This document shows, one piece after another, positions 25,573 to 31,307 of a stretch of DNA of 36,787 bases. A program made the position numbers and the translations under genes. The stretch is from a virus. Positions within the stretch are counted from its first letter, which is position 1; each line of letters opens with the position of its first letter. The stretch spans positions 1 through 36,787 of IMG/VR virus record IMGVR_UViG_3300010935_000165; one strand, written 5' to 3'. The notes below the pieces were generated by a model. The model saw only the letters and a program-made list of their open reading frames with translations. It had not been told where the DNA came from and made no database searches.

Positions 25573-25970
25573 GTTAAAAGTTTTAATAATTTCTGATTTG
25601 TCTCCTCTGATTGATCTTCTGCGGTTGCTTCTTGGTTGGTGTCTTTTGACAGTTCCCAGTCGTCAAAGTAAGTGGTTATCGAGTTTTCTCCACAAAAGAT
25701 TCTTGAGATTTTCTGTTCTTCAAACTTCCTGTGTATTAATACAGCCTGCAAAATTCTGCCAATGGTGATGGGGTAGTGTTCAGCGATGCACGCATTAGCC
25801 ATTTCCCCCCAATCGCTCACCCCGTCTAAGTTTGAATAGCAGTCAACTACGTCAAATATGCACTCTACATCCCCCTTTAACCAATACTGTTCTTTTTTAA
25901 TAGCCTCCTCCCAAGGCTCCCCATGAATAAGTTCTATTACTCGCCGTGTAAGTTTTTCTGTTGTGTTCAT
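25569..25970 (-). CDS. conserved-looking helical phage protein, unknown
   Basis: 133 aa. A soluble helical protein (EKLTRRVIELIHGEPWEEAIKKEQYWL...) with an acidic, Gln/Thr-rich C-terminal tail (DTNQEATAEDQSEETNQKLL). Coupled by ATGA to the genes on both sides. No recognised domain. Confidence 0.65.
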   Translation of the reverse strand: MNTTEKLTRRVIELIHGEPWEEAIKKEQYWLKGDVECIFDVVDCYSNLDGVSDWGEMANACIAEHYPITIGRILQAVLIHRKFEEQKISRIFCGENSITTYFDDWELSKDTNQEATAEDQSEETNQKLLKLLT

Positions 25971-26212
25971 ATAGCAAATGGTAAAAGTAGTCGTGTTGAG
26001 AGAATAACGTATCCTTCCTTTATGCCTTCTGGAAAGTCTTTGTGTGACAAGATGTGAGTAACATTAAGAGTGAAAGCATGCTCCCACCCCTTAAACTCTA
26101 AGTAGTCTCCAACCTTGTAATCCCTGTCGTTTTTTCTTATCTCAAAAGTCTTCTTTTTGTTAAAGAGGCTTTGCGCGTACTCGGTGCTTATTTTTAGTGT
26201 ATGTGTGCTCAT
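25967..26212 (-). CDS. DUF3850 (ASCH/PUA-like) protein
   Basis: 81 aa. The pattern HTLKISTEYAQSLFNKKKTFEIRKNDRDYKVGDYLEFKGW is the signature of DUF3850, an ASCH-superfamily beta-barrel that probably binds RNA; known members read H.LKi....F..v..G.KtfEiRkNDR.f.vGD.l. The usual tail with V.yi......g...GYVvls is present as VTHILSHKDFPEGIKEGYVIL. The gene is common in phages next to other small accessory genes. Coupled upstream and downstream by ATGA. Confidence 0.85.
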   Translation of the reverse strand: MSTHTLKISTEYAQSLFNKKKTFEIRKNDRDYKVGDYLEFKGWEHAFTLNVTHILSHKDFPEGIKEGYVILSTRLLLPFAI

Positions 26213-26451
26213 GATCTTTTGAATTGTTTACTTCCTAATTTCTTCCCTGATTTAGTTACTTCAAAGCCTGCTGCCTTTATGGCTAAAGACCATTTGTCAA
26301 AGTATCTTGTGTAAATATTGAGAGAGCGGAGCCCGTTTCCTGGTAATTCAAGATCTCCTTGCGTAGGAACTCTTCCGTACTTAGAAACGAATGACTTTAT
26401 GTCATTTATAAGTTCCTCTCTTACCTTTGGGTTTAGTGGTCTTTTGGTCAT
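26209..26451 (-). CDS. homing-endonuclease-associated repeat protein
   Basis: 80 aa from the ATG that overlaps the lipoprotein gene stop (ATGA); the frame is open ten codons further. Residues 15-62 read INDIKSFVSKYGRVPTQGDLELPGNGLRSLNIYTRYFDKWSLAIKAAGFE, matching the small DNA-binding repeat found beside HNH homing enzymes: a helix, GR.Pt..d, then a helix ending F..W..A...AGFe. A basic tail ends the protein. No nuclease is fused to it; the HNH gene at 33890-34189 is distant. Probably binds DNA. Confidence 0.7.
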   Translation of the reverse strand: MTKRPLNPKVREELINDIKSFVSKYGRVPTQGDLELPGNGLRSLNIYTRYFDKWSLAIKAAGFEVTKSGKKLGSKQFKRS

Positions 26452-26747
26452 TTGGTTGGTGGTGTTAAGTCTTTTATACATCTATCAAGTATTCTTTCTG
26501 TAAGCTCTGATACAGGTGCGGTATTATACTCATTATTGCCCCAAGTAGAACTCATTGATTTATTCAGTATAGAAGTCTTCTCAATACACTTACTATAGAC
26601 AATAGACATTTGAACCTCTTTTGACACGCACATGTACTTTGCTGCTCCAAAGTGTAGGTCAGTAAGAATCTCGCCTGTTTTACATACTGGCTGTGCGCAA
26701 CCACTCAGCAGAAGAACTGCCGATAATGTAAAGATTAGTCTATTCAT
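26448..26747 (-). CDS. small lipoprotein
   Basis: 99 aa. N-terminal type II signal peptide: MNRLIFTLSAVLLLSGCAQP with lipobox LSGC, so Cys17 would be lipidated. Mature part has four further Cys, may form two disulfides, and is otherwise of unknown fold. Such phage lipoproteins act in superinfection exclusion or as outer-membrane spanins; the context (accessory, not lysis) favours host modification. Coupled to both neighbours by ATGA. Confidence 0.75.
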   Translation of the reverse strand: MNRLIFTLSAVLLLSGCAQPVCKTGEILTDLHFGAAKYMCVSKEVQMSIVYSKCIEKTSILNKSMSSTWGNNEYNTAPVSELTERILDRCIKDLTPPTK

Positions 26748-27109
26748 TTGTTATCAGGGTTAAAAACTGTGTTCAAAAGTAAGTGCTCTTCTGCTAATTC
26801 CTTCTCACCGTTCATCATGTAATACAAAATAGCCTCTGGGCACGACATGTGAACCATCCCGCTATTTCTCTCCCCTTTCATTCGATATGCCCTCTCATCC
26901 CCAAAAAACTCCAGTGCATGCGTACAGCATATGTCTTCTAGGATATGGTAAGCTGGAAAACCATGAATCGCTTCCATGTCTTCATCCATTAAGCAATATC
27001 CGTCGTTTTCACTTCCTTTCATTACGTATCCCCAATATTTTTTTGAAGGCACATCACACCCCCATTCTTGCAACTGCTTACATGCTGATTCTGATAAGCG
27101 GAAATCCAT
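26744..27109 (-). CDS. Cys-rich small phage protein, unknown
   Basis: 121 aa (MDFRLSESACKQLQEWGCDVPSKKYWGYVMKG...). Six Cys and an acidic centre, no signal peptide. First gene of the accessory operon, 31 nt downstream of the -10 of promoter 27140-27168, with TTTAAC 8 nt before the ATG. It is not recognised, although a metal-binding role is possible from the Cys pattern. Confidence 0.65.
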   Translation of the reverse strand: MDFRLSESACKQLQEWGCDVPSKKYWGYVMKGSENDGYCLMDEDMEAIHGFPAYHILEDICCTHALEFFGDERAYRMKGERNSGMVHMSCPEAILYYMMNGEKELAEEHLLLNTVFNPDNK

Positions 27110-27117
27110 ATTAAACT

Positions 27118-27127
27118 GTTAAATTCT
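27118..27127 (-). promoter_or_regulatory. translation-initiation leader motif
   Basis: AGAATTTAAC on the minus strand, 8 nt before the ATG at 27109. The same 10-mer occurs before the starts at 29128, 32500, 33056 and 33306; none of these has a Shine-Dalgarno sequence at the usual distance. Confidence 0.5.
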
Positions 27128-27139
27128 GTTTGCGCCCAT

Positions 27140-27168
27140 ATCTTACTCGATCTATTTTTATTTTGCAA
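27140..27168 (-). promoter_or_regulatory. early-type promoter of the accessory operon
   Basis: TTGCAA, 17-bp spacer, TAAGAT, then ATG-GGCG on the minus strand. Belongs to the same class as the promoters at 612-640, 659-687 and 27498-27526. Confidence 0.65.
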
Positions 27169-27196
27169 GAGCATTTACCAATGTAAAACTAAGCAC

Positions 27197-27222
27197 AAAA
27201 AAACCGCTCTTTTATTGAGCGG
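27197..27222 (-). terminator. rho-independent terminator, leftward (third of three)
   Basis: Six-pair stem CCGCTC/GAGCGG with a 7-nt loop, followed on the minus strand by seven T residues. Closest to the promoter at 27140-27168, which it isolates from transcription from the right. Confidence 0.85.
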
Positions 27223-27273
27223 ATTATTTGCAAAGACCTAAGTGCGAGGAGGGGATTCAAACTTCCTCCTCAC
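27197..27273 (-). ncRNA. candidate small RNA 3
   Basis: A 9-bp hairpin (27244-27252 with 27265-27273, one G-U) with a 12-nt loop lies upstream of the terminator at 27197-27222. A -10-like TAATAT is at 27280-27285 but no convincing -35 is seen, so this element may be read from promoter 2. Same architecture as the two candidates to its right. Confidence 0.35.
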
Positions 27274-27320
27274 TAGAACATATTACAGGAGATATTTATT
27301 TGAGGAAAGGAAAAATAATT

Positions 27321-27347
27321 AAAAAAACACTCGGCTAACCGAGTGTT
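27321..27347 (-). terminator. rho-independent terminator, leftward (second of three)
   Basis: Perfect 9-bp stem AACACTCGG/CCGAGTGTT with a 4-nt loop; on the minus strand seven T residues run from the stem end. Confidence 0.85.
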
Positions 27348-27380
27348 AATCTTTGGAAAAAAATCGTGTTTGGTTTTTTC
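27321..27380 (-). ncRNA. candidate small RNA 2
   Basis: About 60 nt between promoter 27387-27415 and the terminator 27321-27347. Its 5' part forms a hairpin of 8-9 bp (GGAAAAAA at 27355-27362 with TTTTTTCC at 27374-27381) with an 11-nt loop. No open frame of any length is present. Confidence 0.4.
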
Positions 27381-27386
27381 CAGGGT

Positions 27387-27415
27387 ACTTTACAAAAAGT
27401 TTAGTAGGTTGGCAA
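27387..27415 (-). promoter_or_regulatory. putative promoter of small RNA 2
   Basis: TTGCCA (5 of 6 to TTGACA), exactly 17 bp, TAAAGT (4 of 6). Weaker than the others and lacks GGCG downstream. Confidence 0.4.
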
Positions 27416-27426
27416 GGTGAAATATT

Positions 27427-27452
27427 AAAAAACACCGAGCCGAAGCTAGATG
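27427..27452 (-). terminator. rho-independent terminator, leftward (first of three)
   Basis: Stem CATCTAGC/GCTCGGTG (one G-U, one mismatch) closed by the very stable TTCG tetraloop and followed by six T on the minus strand. Confidence 0.8.
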
Positions 27453-27491
27453 TTTTAGTAGAATGTCGAAAAAAACTATCAGGAATTTTTC
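27427..27491 (-). ncRNA. candidate small RNA 1
   Basis: About 65 nt from the promoter at 27498-27526 to the terminator at 27427-27452. The 5' hairpin pairs CGAAAAA (27467-27473) with TTTTTCG (27486-27492), loop 12 nt. The promoter is clear, no frame of useful length lies inside, and the terminator is strong, so this is the best supported of the three. Confidence 0.5.
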
Positions 27492-27497
27492 GCCTCA

Positions 27498-27526
27498 ATC
27501 TTACCACTCGTTTCTTTTTATTGCAA
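27498..27526 (-). promoter_or_regulatory. early-type promoter of small RNA 1
   Basis: TTGCAA, 17-bp spacer, TAAGAT, then TGA-GGCG on the minus strand. It overlaps the last codons and stop of the 94-aa gene at 27518-27802. Confidence 0.6.
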
Positions 27527-27802
27527 GAGTAAGATAATTACAGTCGCAATATGTGCTCCTGACAGAAGGTAAAATCCAATCTTATAAATAGGGTAATCAT
27601 GGCACCTTGACAGCAATTCTTTTGTGTAGTCCTGCTCAGCTTTCAATTCTTTCCTAAGTTCAGCAATTTGACTCTTCAGGCTTTTTGGCTTATGAACAAT
27701 TTTTATTTTCATGCAAACAGTTGATGATGAGTCAGCCTTCTTGTCTGTATAATCAGCATGAATGGAAGGCTCTGTTCCGTCTGAATTTAAAAGAAGTCCC
27801 AT
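27518..27802 (-). CDS. small coiled-coil protein with C-terminal membrane anchor
   Basis: 94 aa. Residues 38-65 form a coiled coil (PKSLKSQIAELRKELKAEQDYTKELLSR) and 72-94 a transmembrane helix at the very C-terminus (YKIGFYLLSGAHIATVIILLLQ). TTAAC is 10 nt before the ATG. Tail-anchored, not recognised. Confidence 0.65.
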   Translation of the reverse strand: MGLLLNSDGTEPSIHADYTDKKADSSSTVCMKIKIVHKPKSLKSQIAELRKELKAEQDYTKELLSRCHDYPIYKIGFYLLSGAHIATVIILLLQ

Positions 27803-27830
27803 AAAGGGTGTTGTTAAGTTGTTTTTTTGT

Positions 27831-27902
27831 TGAGAATGGCAGGATTTGAACCTGCGACCTTCGCCTTAGGGGGGCGCTGCTCTACCACTGAACTACATTC
27901 CA
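27831..27902 (-). tRNA. tRNA-Arg(CCU)-like
   Basis: 72 nt on the minus strand. D arm GTTC-AGTGGTA-GAGC, a five-pair T stem GCAGG/CCTGC with loop TTCAAAT and TA at positions 8-9 are all canonical. The anticodon stem GCGCC/GGCGA has four clean pairs, and the loop CCCCTAA gives anticodon CCT with A37 A38. Position 33, normally U, is C here, and acceptor position 1 is not paired, so it may be an inactive or atypical tRNA; an error in the run of six C is also possible. CCA is not encoded. AGG decoding would help a phage in a host with few such tRNAs. Confidence 0.75.
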
Positions 27903-27911
27903 ATACTTTAC

Positions 27912-27936
27912 AAGGGGGAGAATTTCACTCCCCCTT
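27912..27936. other. hairpin upstream of the tRNA
   Basis: Perfect 9-bp stem AAGGGGGAG/CTCCCCCTT with a 7-nt loop, 9 bp before the tRNA 5' end in the direction of transcription. No T-tract on either side. Could be a processing or transcription-pausing element. Confidence 0.6.
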
Positions 27937-27965
27937 ACCACACACACAGGATTGATCCTGCACAG

Positions 27966-28139
27966 TCACTTGCCACTGCGAGCTACAAGGAGATGACCGT
28001 CCTTACGCTTACTCTTTGTTATTTCGTGTGGTTTTCCGATAAAGAACGATGCAAGTCCGTCTGTTATTACAGGTTTTATACCCCCAGCTGCAGGCTGTTT
28101 TACCTCCCTCTTGCATGAGTTGGAGTGGGCGTTCTCAAT
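27966..28139 (-). CDS. 57-codon open frame without ordinary start
   Basis: The frame reads ENAHSNSCKREVKQPAAGG, IKPVITDGLASFFIGKPHEI, TKSKRKDGHLLVARSGK, with codon use like neighbouring genes and no hydrophobic or low-complexity part. It has no ATG, GTG or TTG; ATT at 28139 overlaps the TGA of the 38-aa frame. It is +1 to that frame exactly at the stop (AAT-TGA-G), so the two could be one 94-aa product by frameshift at TGA, or be broken by a sequence error, or use ATT. No family recognised. Confidence 0.35.
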   Translation of the reverse strand: MENAHSNSCKREVKQPAAGGIKPVITDGLASFFIGKPHEITKSKRKDGHLLVARSGK

Positions 28140-28251
28140 TCTTTATCGGGCATTTCCCCAGTCTAGGCGTGTATATGCCTAACACTTTGGGTTTTAATTG
28201 CTCTTTGTATTCTCTTTTGCGTACTACAGTAGGCAGAAGAGGATTTGTCAT
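28135..28251 (-). CDS. 38-aa frame, chain member
   Basis: MTNPLLPTVVRKREYKEQLK, PKVLGIYTPRLGKCPIKN. ATG at 28251 overlaps the stop of the 22-aa frame as ATGA. Basic, no motif. Probably the N-terminal part of the product continued at 27966-28139. Confidence 0.35.
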   Translation of the reverse strand: MTNPLLPTVVRKREYKEQLKPKVLGIYTPRLGKCPIKN

Positions 28252-28316
28252 GCAATCTTTCCCGCAGGGTAGCGAGAGGTTTTTAATTTCAGAAACTTTC
28301 GCTCTTTTTCGCTCAC
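28248..28316 (-). CDS. 22-aa frame with GTG start in a stem
   Basis: MSEKERKFLKLKTSRYPAGK-IA. The GTG lies inside the 3' arm of a 15-bp inverted repeat (28302-28368), so translation would be hindered when the repeat folds. Coupled to the 38-aa frame by ATGA. Confidence 0.25.
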   Translation of the reverse strand: MSEKERKFLKLKTSRYPAGKIA

Positions 28317-28368
28317 AAGTAGTCTGAAGAATTTAACAAGACAAACTATTCTCGTGAGCGAAAAGGAG
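28302..28368. repeat. 15-bp inverted repeat with 37-nt loop
   Basis: 28302-28316 pairs with 28354-28368 at 14 of 15 positions plus one T-G. There is no T-tract after it on either strand, so it is not a plain terminator. It separates the tiny frames at 28375-28446 and 28248-28316 and contains a GTG start. Confidence 0.7.
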
Positions 28369-28374
28369 AGGGGG

Positions 28375-28446
28375 TTACTTAACCCCTACTTTCCGATAGC
28401 CACCAACAACCGTGGGAATCTTACTCTCTTTCTTGTTTTGAGTCAA
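28375..28446 (-). CDS. 23-aa frame, TTG start
   Basis: MTQNKKESKIPTVVGGYRKV-GVK, from a TTG that overlaps the TGA of the 64-aa gene (TTGA). Shares IPTVV with the PTVV of the 38-aa frame. Very short; only the overlap and the chain of similar frames support it. Confidence 0.25.
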   Translation of the reverse strand: MTQNKKESKIPTVVGGYRKVGVK

Positions 28447-28637
28447 TCTTGTTTCTGTATCTTAATTTGATCGAGTGTGATTTCTTGCTGCTTTGAACAA
28501 TGTCCTGTGTTTATTATTCGACAGTTGAACACTTGGCATTCCTTGCAAATATTCTCTGCAATATCTTCCGCGATGTCAATATCACTCTCTGGCAAGTGCA
28601 TTGCGTTTATCATGTGGTTTAGTGCTTCTTTTTGCAT
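28443..28637 (-). CDS. small Cys-containing protein of unknown function
   Basis: 64 aa with Cys at CKEC, C and C (residues 31-47), a possible zinc site (ENICKECQVFNCRIINTGHC). TTTAAT leader 9 nt before the ATG. Not recognised. Confidence 0.6.
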   Translation of the reverse strand: MQKEALNHMINAMHLPESDIDIAEDIAENICKECQVFNCRIINTGHCSKQQEITLDQIKIQKQD

Positions 28638-28647
28638 AATTTAAAGA

Positions 28648-28887
28648 TTAAAGATCGTTTTTTCCGAATTTGAACTTCTGATTCAAAACTCTCGCCTGAT
28701 TAAAGTGCCCATCTAGCTTCTTTGCATTTTCTGGAAACCTTAGTCTAAGTATTATTCTTCTCCCCGTAGACAAAGACATTCTCTCGGCTTGCTGTATATT
28801 CTCCCATGCTCTTACTGGAGGTAAAATAGCCCCTGTTTTAATGTATCTCTGGAGCTTTTTATGACTACAAACGTGGTAAACTATCAT
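28648..28887 (-). CDS. small basic protein of unknown function
   Basis: 79 aa, starts MIVYHVCSHKKLQRYIKTGA and is basic throughout (pattern I.YHVCSHKKL..Y). A family of short phage proteins with this opening exists; no function is known to me. Coupled region of the early operon. Confidence 0.65.
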   Translation of the reverse strand: MIVYHVCSHKKLQRYIKTGAILPPVRAWENIQQAERMSLSTGRRIILRLRFPENAKKLDGHFNQARVLNQKFKFGKNDL

Positions 28888-28897
28888 AATTTAAATA

Positions 28898-29128
28898 TTA
28901 AATATCGTTCTGTTTTTCAAGGTGTGCCAAAAGCTTCATCCAGTGCTCTTTGTCACAATCCCAACCATAATTATCACATTCTTTTATGTCTCTAATAATA
29001 GTACCCATACATCGCTTTGACAGCTTTTGAGTCATAAGGTAACCACATACAGAGCTTGAAACATACGAAGTTCTTCCAAGTGCATACCTTACTGCACATA
29101 CATATATAATTCCTAAGTCTTCTTGCAT
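28898..29128 (-). CDS. small phage protein of unknown function
   Basis: 76 aa. The core YVCAVRYALGRTSYVSSSVCGYLM recurs in small phage proteins annotated as hypothetical. AAGAATTTAAC leads the gene 8 nt before the ATG and its promoter is at 29158-29186. Confidence 0.65.
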   Translation of the reverse strand: MQEDLGIIYVCAVRYALGRTSYVSSSVCGYLMTQKLSKRCMGTIIRDIKECDNYGWDCDKEHWMKLLAHLEKQNDI

Positions 29129-29136
29129 AATGTAAA

Positions 29137-29147
29137 GTTAAATTCTT
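29137..29147 (-). promoter_or_regulatory. translation-initiation leader motif
   Basis: AAGAATTTAAC, 8 nt before the ATG at 29128; same element as at 27118-27127. Confidence 0.5.
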
Positions 29148-29157
29148 GTTCTCGCAT

Positions 29158-29186
29158 ATCCTACTCTTTATTTATTCGTTTCACAA
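29158..29186 (-). promoter_or_regulatory. internal early promoter
   Basis: TTGTGA, 17-bp spacer, TAGGAT, then ATG-CGAG on the minus strand. Lies across the stop of the gene at 29168-29599. Confidence 0.5.
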
Positions 29187-29599
29187 GGGCTTAATTCACT
29201 GATTCCATATGAATTCTTTTTATAGAAAGGCTGGTCAAACTCTCTTCCTTCATCATCTATACAAAAGAGCCTGTTTGCCATACTTCCAAAAGGATGAACA
29301 CTTTTGCTGTCACTTATTGCCCTTAAAATCACGCCAAGAGTCTCTTTGTATTCATTTCGCCTTAGCCATAAATAATCACGTGAGCTAAATACAAGGTCGG
29401 TAAACATACTCAAAGCCTTTTTAGCGCTCTCCTTGTCGTGTTGTACATACCCTCCACCATTTATCATTCTTTTATCTTCTGGCTTTAGAAGACTTTCTAT
29501 TTCTTCTACTTTTTCAAGTAGTAACTCATGATAAGCAGCATCTTCCCTGCAGTTAAAAATCTTGCCATCATCTGTTTTGTACTGAGTAATTTCTTCCAT
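29168..29599 (-). CDS. small unknown early protein
   Basis: 143 aa, soluble, with an acidic N-terminal helix (AAYHELLLEKVEEIESLLKPED) and a C-terminal part with Arg/Tyr (SRDYLWLRRNEYKETLGVILRAI). Not recognised. Confidence 0.65.
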   Translation of the reverse strand: MEEITQYKTDDGKIFNCREDAAYHELLLEKVEEIESLLKPEDKRMINGGGYVQHDKESAKKALSMFTDLVFSSRDYLWLRRNEYKETLGVILRAISDSKSVHPFGSMANRLFCIDDEGREFDQPFYKKNSYGISELSPCETNK

Positions 29600-29612
29600 A
29601 ATCTTAGTTTGT

Positions 29613-30389
29613 TTAAAGTTTTTCTACTATCGCTCTTTTGCTGCTCCATTCTCCTATCCATGGGTAACCTTCCTTTGTTCCTATTCCTGCCCATAGATCA
29701 ATGCGTTCTGTTCCTTCTATCGCTCCTCCAGTGTCTACGCATTCAACTACTATTGATTCATTCGGGTGTTCTGCATGATCTGAAGGCATTGTAATTCTAA
29801 ATTTTGTTCCAAATGGATGGCGTGAGTTATCACATGCTGCGAACTTGTTTTCCATTCCTTTCTCATATCTCTTTCCACTTGCTGTTAAAAAGCAGTCACC
29901 AGAGCAATTCATATAGTAATCAGATTCATACGAACCATTAAAGTACTTCGCCTGCCCTCTTATTGGGGTGTAGTAGGAAGTGACGTATCCTTTGACTCCA
30001 ATGTTTTTAGATACTCTCTCTCCCGCTGATGGATGAGTTGGTTTTTCCGTTTGAAGATTTCCTCCCGTGCTGCTCTGTACGCTTGTATCTCTCTCTCTGA
30101 TTGCCACAGCTCCTTTCTGACTATCGCAAGCTCTGATTCTCCTTCCTTTATCTCTTGACTCAACTGAGCAGAAGTAATGAAAGAGGAGCTCAGTTTTGAG
30201 GCTATCTCCAGCTCCGACATATTGAGATTTCCGTAGATCTCCATTGGCTGCGGCTTCTGGTCTGAGGAAGAAGACTGAAAGCCCAATAAGAGCAAGTATG
30301 CCAGCAATGCCGAGAACGAAATCCCAAACGCTAACTGTTTCACTGTCCGCATGTTCATTGTCATGTTTTTTAGTTTGATCATTTTCCAT
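29613..30389 (-). CDS. membrane-anchored 3D-domain protein (MltA/RlpA-like)
   Basis: 258 aa. Residues 22-42 are a transmembrane helix (WDFVLGIAGILALIGLSVFFL) after a hydrophilic 20-aa start; 43-130 are a linker; 131-258 are a 3D domain: KGYVTSYYTPI, GDCFLTASGK (Asp165), VECVDTGGAIEG (Asp219), ERIDLW (Asp231), the three aspartates that name the fold. Such domains occur in lytic transglycosylases and cell-wall hydrolases. Codon third positions are AT-rich as elsewhere, so this is the main frame. Another 140-aa frame overlaps the first half. Confidence 0.7.
   Translation of the reverse strand: MENDQTKKHDNEHADSETVSVWDFVLGIAGILALIGLSVFFLRPEAAANGDLRKSQYVGAGDSLKTELLFHYFCSVESRDKGRRIRACDSQKGAVAIRERDTSVQSSTGGNLQTEKPTHPSAGERVSKNIGVKGYVTSYYTPIRGQAKYFNGSYESDYYMNCSGDCFLTASGKRYEKGMENKFAACDNSRHPFGTKFRITMPSDHAEHPNESIVVECVDTGGAIEGTERIDLWAGIGTKEGYPWIGEWSSKRAIVEKL
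29960..30382 (-). CDS. overlapping coiled-coil membrane frame (spanin-like)
   Basis: 140 aa starting 7 nt inside the 3D-domain gene in another frame. A transmembrane helix near 16-35 (LAFGISFSALLAYLLLLGFQ) is followed by heptad-rich coiled coil (ISQEIKEGESELAIVRKELWQSEREIQAYR...), as in Rz-type inner-membrane spanins. It ends just inside the 3D domain. Third positions are richer in G/C, unusual for this genome, which weakens it. A run of five A at 30004-30008 would allow a -1 shift from here into the 3D frame. Confidence 0.4.
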   Translation of the reverse strand: MIKLKNMTMNMRTVKQLAFGISFSALLAYLLLLGFQSSSSDQKPQPMEIYGNLNMSELEIASKLSSSFITSAQLSQEIKEGESELAIVRKELWQSEREIQAYRAAREEIFKRKNQLIHQREREYLKTLESKDTSLPTTPQ

Positions 30390-30393
30390 GGAG

Positions 30394-30543
30394 TTAAGAT
30401 TTAAATAAGAATTTTAATGTGTCTATAACACCTCTATTTGCTGTAGAGATTGCAAGCCCTATATAGGCTACAATAATGAATATCCCTACCAGTATTTTAA
30501 AAGCTGTGGCTAGCCCAAAAGCTATTGCTGTAAATATTTCCAT
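30394..30543 (-). CDS. 49-aa membrane protein
   Basis: MEIFTAIAFGLATAFKILVG, then IFIIVAYIGLAISTANRGVI, DTLKFLFKS: at least one long hydrophobic helix with a basic tail. It ends 4 bp before the 3D-domain gene. Holin-like by size and neighbour, but not shown. Confidence 0.6.
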   Translation of the reverse strand: MEIFTAIAFGLATAFKILVGIFIIVAYIGLAISTANRGVIDTLKFLFKS

Positions 30544-30552
30544 TTTAAAAGG

Positions 30553-31053
30553 TTATTTTTCTTCCCGATAGAACGGGTGCCACATTTTACCGTCTCGCTC
30601 TTCGGTTCCTGCTATTTCGTACTTGTCCATATCTGCATACTTTGCTCCTTTATATGAAAATTCACCATGATCCATCTCTATATATTCTTCTGTGATACAT
30701 TTTACAGAATAAATGACACCTACTTCCTTTATCCGTATCCACACTGCCCACAAAGGAAAAGTCTTCTCAGTATATGGAATTTTTTTAGGCTCTTCAATTT
30801 CTCGCATTTTACGGTATCCAATAATCACACTACCATCACGACGTTCACCTTTAATAAACCTTTCTTCATGCTTATCCTCAACAGCGCGGATTAGGTAAGA
30901 TGATCCATAATTAATCCCAATAAAAATCCTCTTTTCCCATGCCACCCCTTCGCTATCGCAAACCTCTACCCACCTGACACCTTTCTTAGTAAGTTCCTCT
31001 GGTATAACATAAAGCCCTTTCAGAGCGCCTGTAGTGTGTTTTTCTAATGTCAT
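30553..31053 (-). CDS. unknown early protein
   Basis: 166 aa, soluble, beta-rich (IFIGINYGSSYLIRAVEDKHEER), with a Lys/Glu-rich part. No motif recognised. The start follows CTAAC by 9 nt. Confidence 0.65.
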   Translation of the reverse strand: MTLEKHTTGALKGLYVIPEELTKKGVRWVEVCDSEGVAWEKRIFIGINYGSSYLIRAVEDKHEERFIKGERRDGSVIIGYRKMREIEEPKKIPYTEKTFPLWAVWIRIKEVGVIYSVKCITEEYIEMDHGEFSYKGAKYADMDKYEIAGTEERDGKMWHPFYREEK

Positions 31054-31059
31054 GGCGTG

Positions 31060-31296
31060 TTAGTTAGTTTTTCCTTGTACTCTCTTAATTCTTGCAATCT
31101 CTGTATCGATCACAGCTCTCATTATAGTCAAATCGTTTACTGAGCAACTGGAAATAATGACTTCATCATCACATATTGTAACTAGATGCTCGGGAGAGAA
31201 AACATCGTTATTATGTATCAAGAAACAGTCGTGCTCGCCGTGGATAAACCTTTCAAAATTCTCTGCCAATGCCACTAATGCGTCTTTAATAGTCAT
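31060..31296 (-). CDS. unknown small early protein
   Basis: 78 aa (MTIKDALVALAENFERFIHGEHDCFLIHNNDVFSPEHL...). Mixed composition, no motif. In a run of small early genes. Confidence 0.6.
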   Translation of the reverse strand: MTIKDALVALAENFERFIHGEHDCFLIHNNDVFSPEHLVTICDDEVIISSCSVNDLTIMRAVIDTEIARIKRVQGKTN

Positions 31297-31307
31297 AAAA
31301 CAGTATG

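Noticed and set aside
27241-27275. Sequence around GGGGATTCAAAC resembling a tRNA T arm
   Set aside because: No D arm, anticodon arm or acceptor could be placed; it is the 9-bp hairpin of small RNA candidate 3.
28036-28149. 11-bp inverted repeat CCGATAAAGAA / TTCTTTATCGG, 92 nt apart
   Set aside because: At this length and distance about one such pair is expected by chance in a window of this size.
28049-28327. 92-codon plus-strand frame in the gene-poor stretch
   Set aside because: Cys/Phe/Ser-rich with no leader; minus-strand frames there fit the operon by stop-start overlap and codon use.
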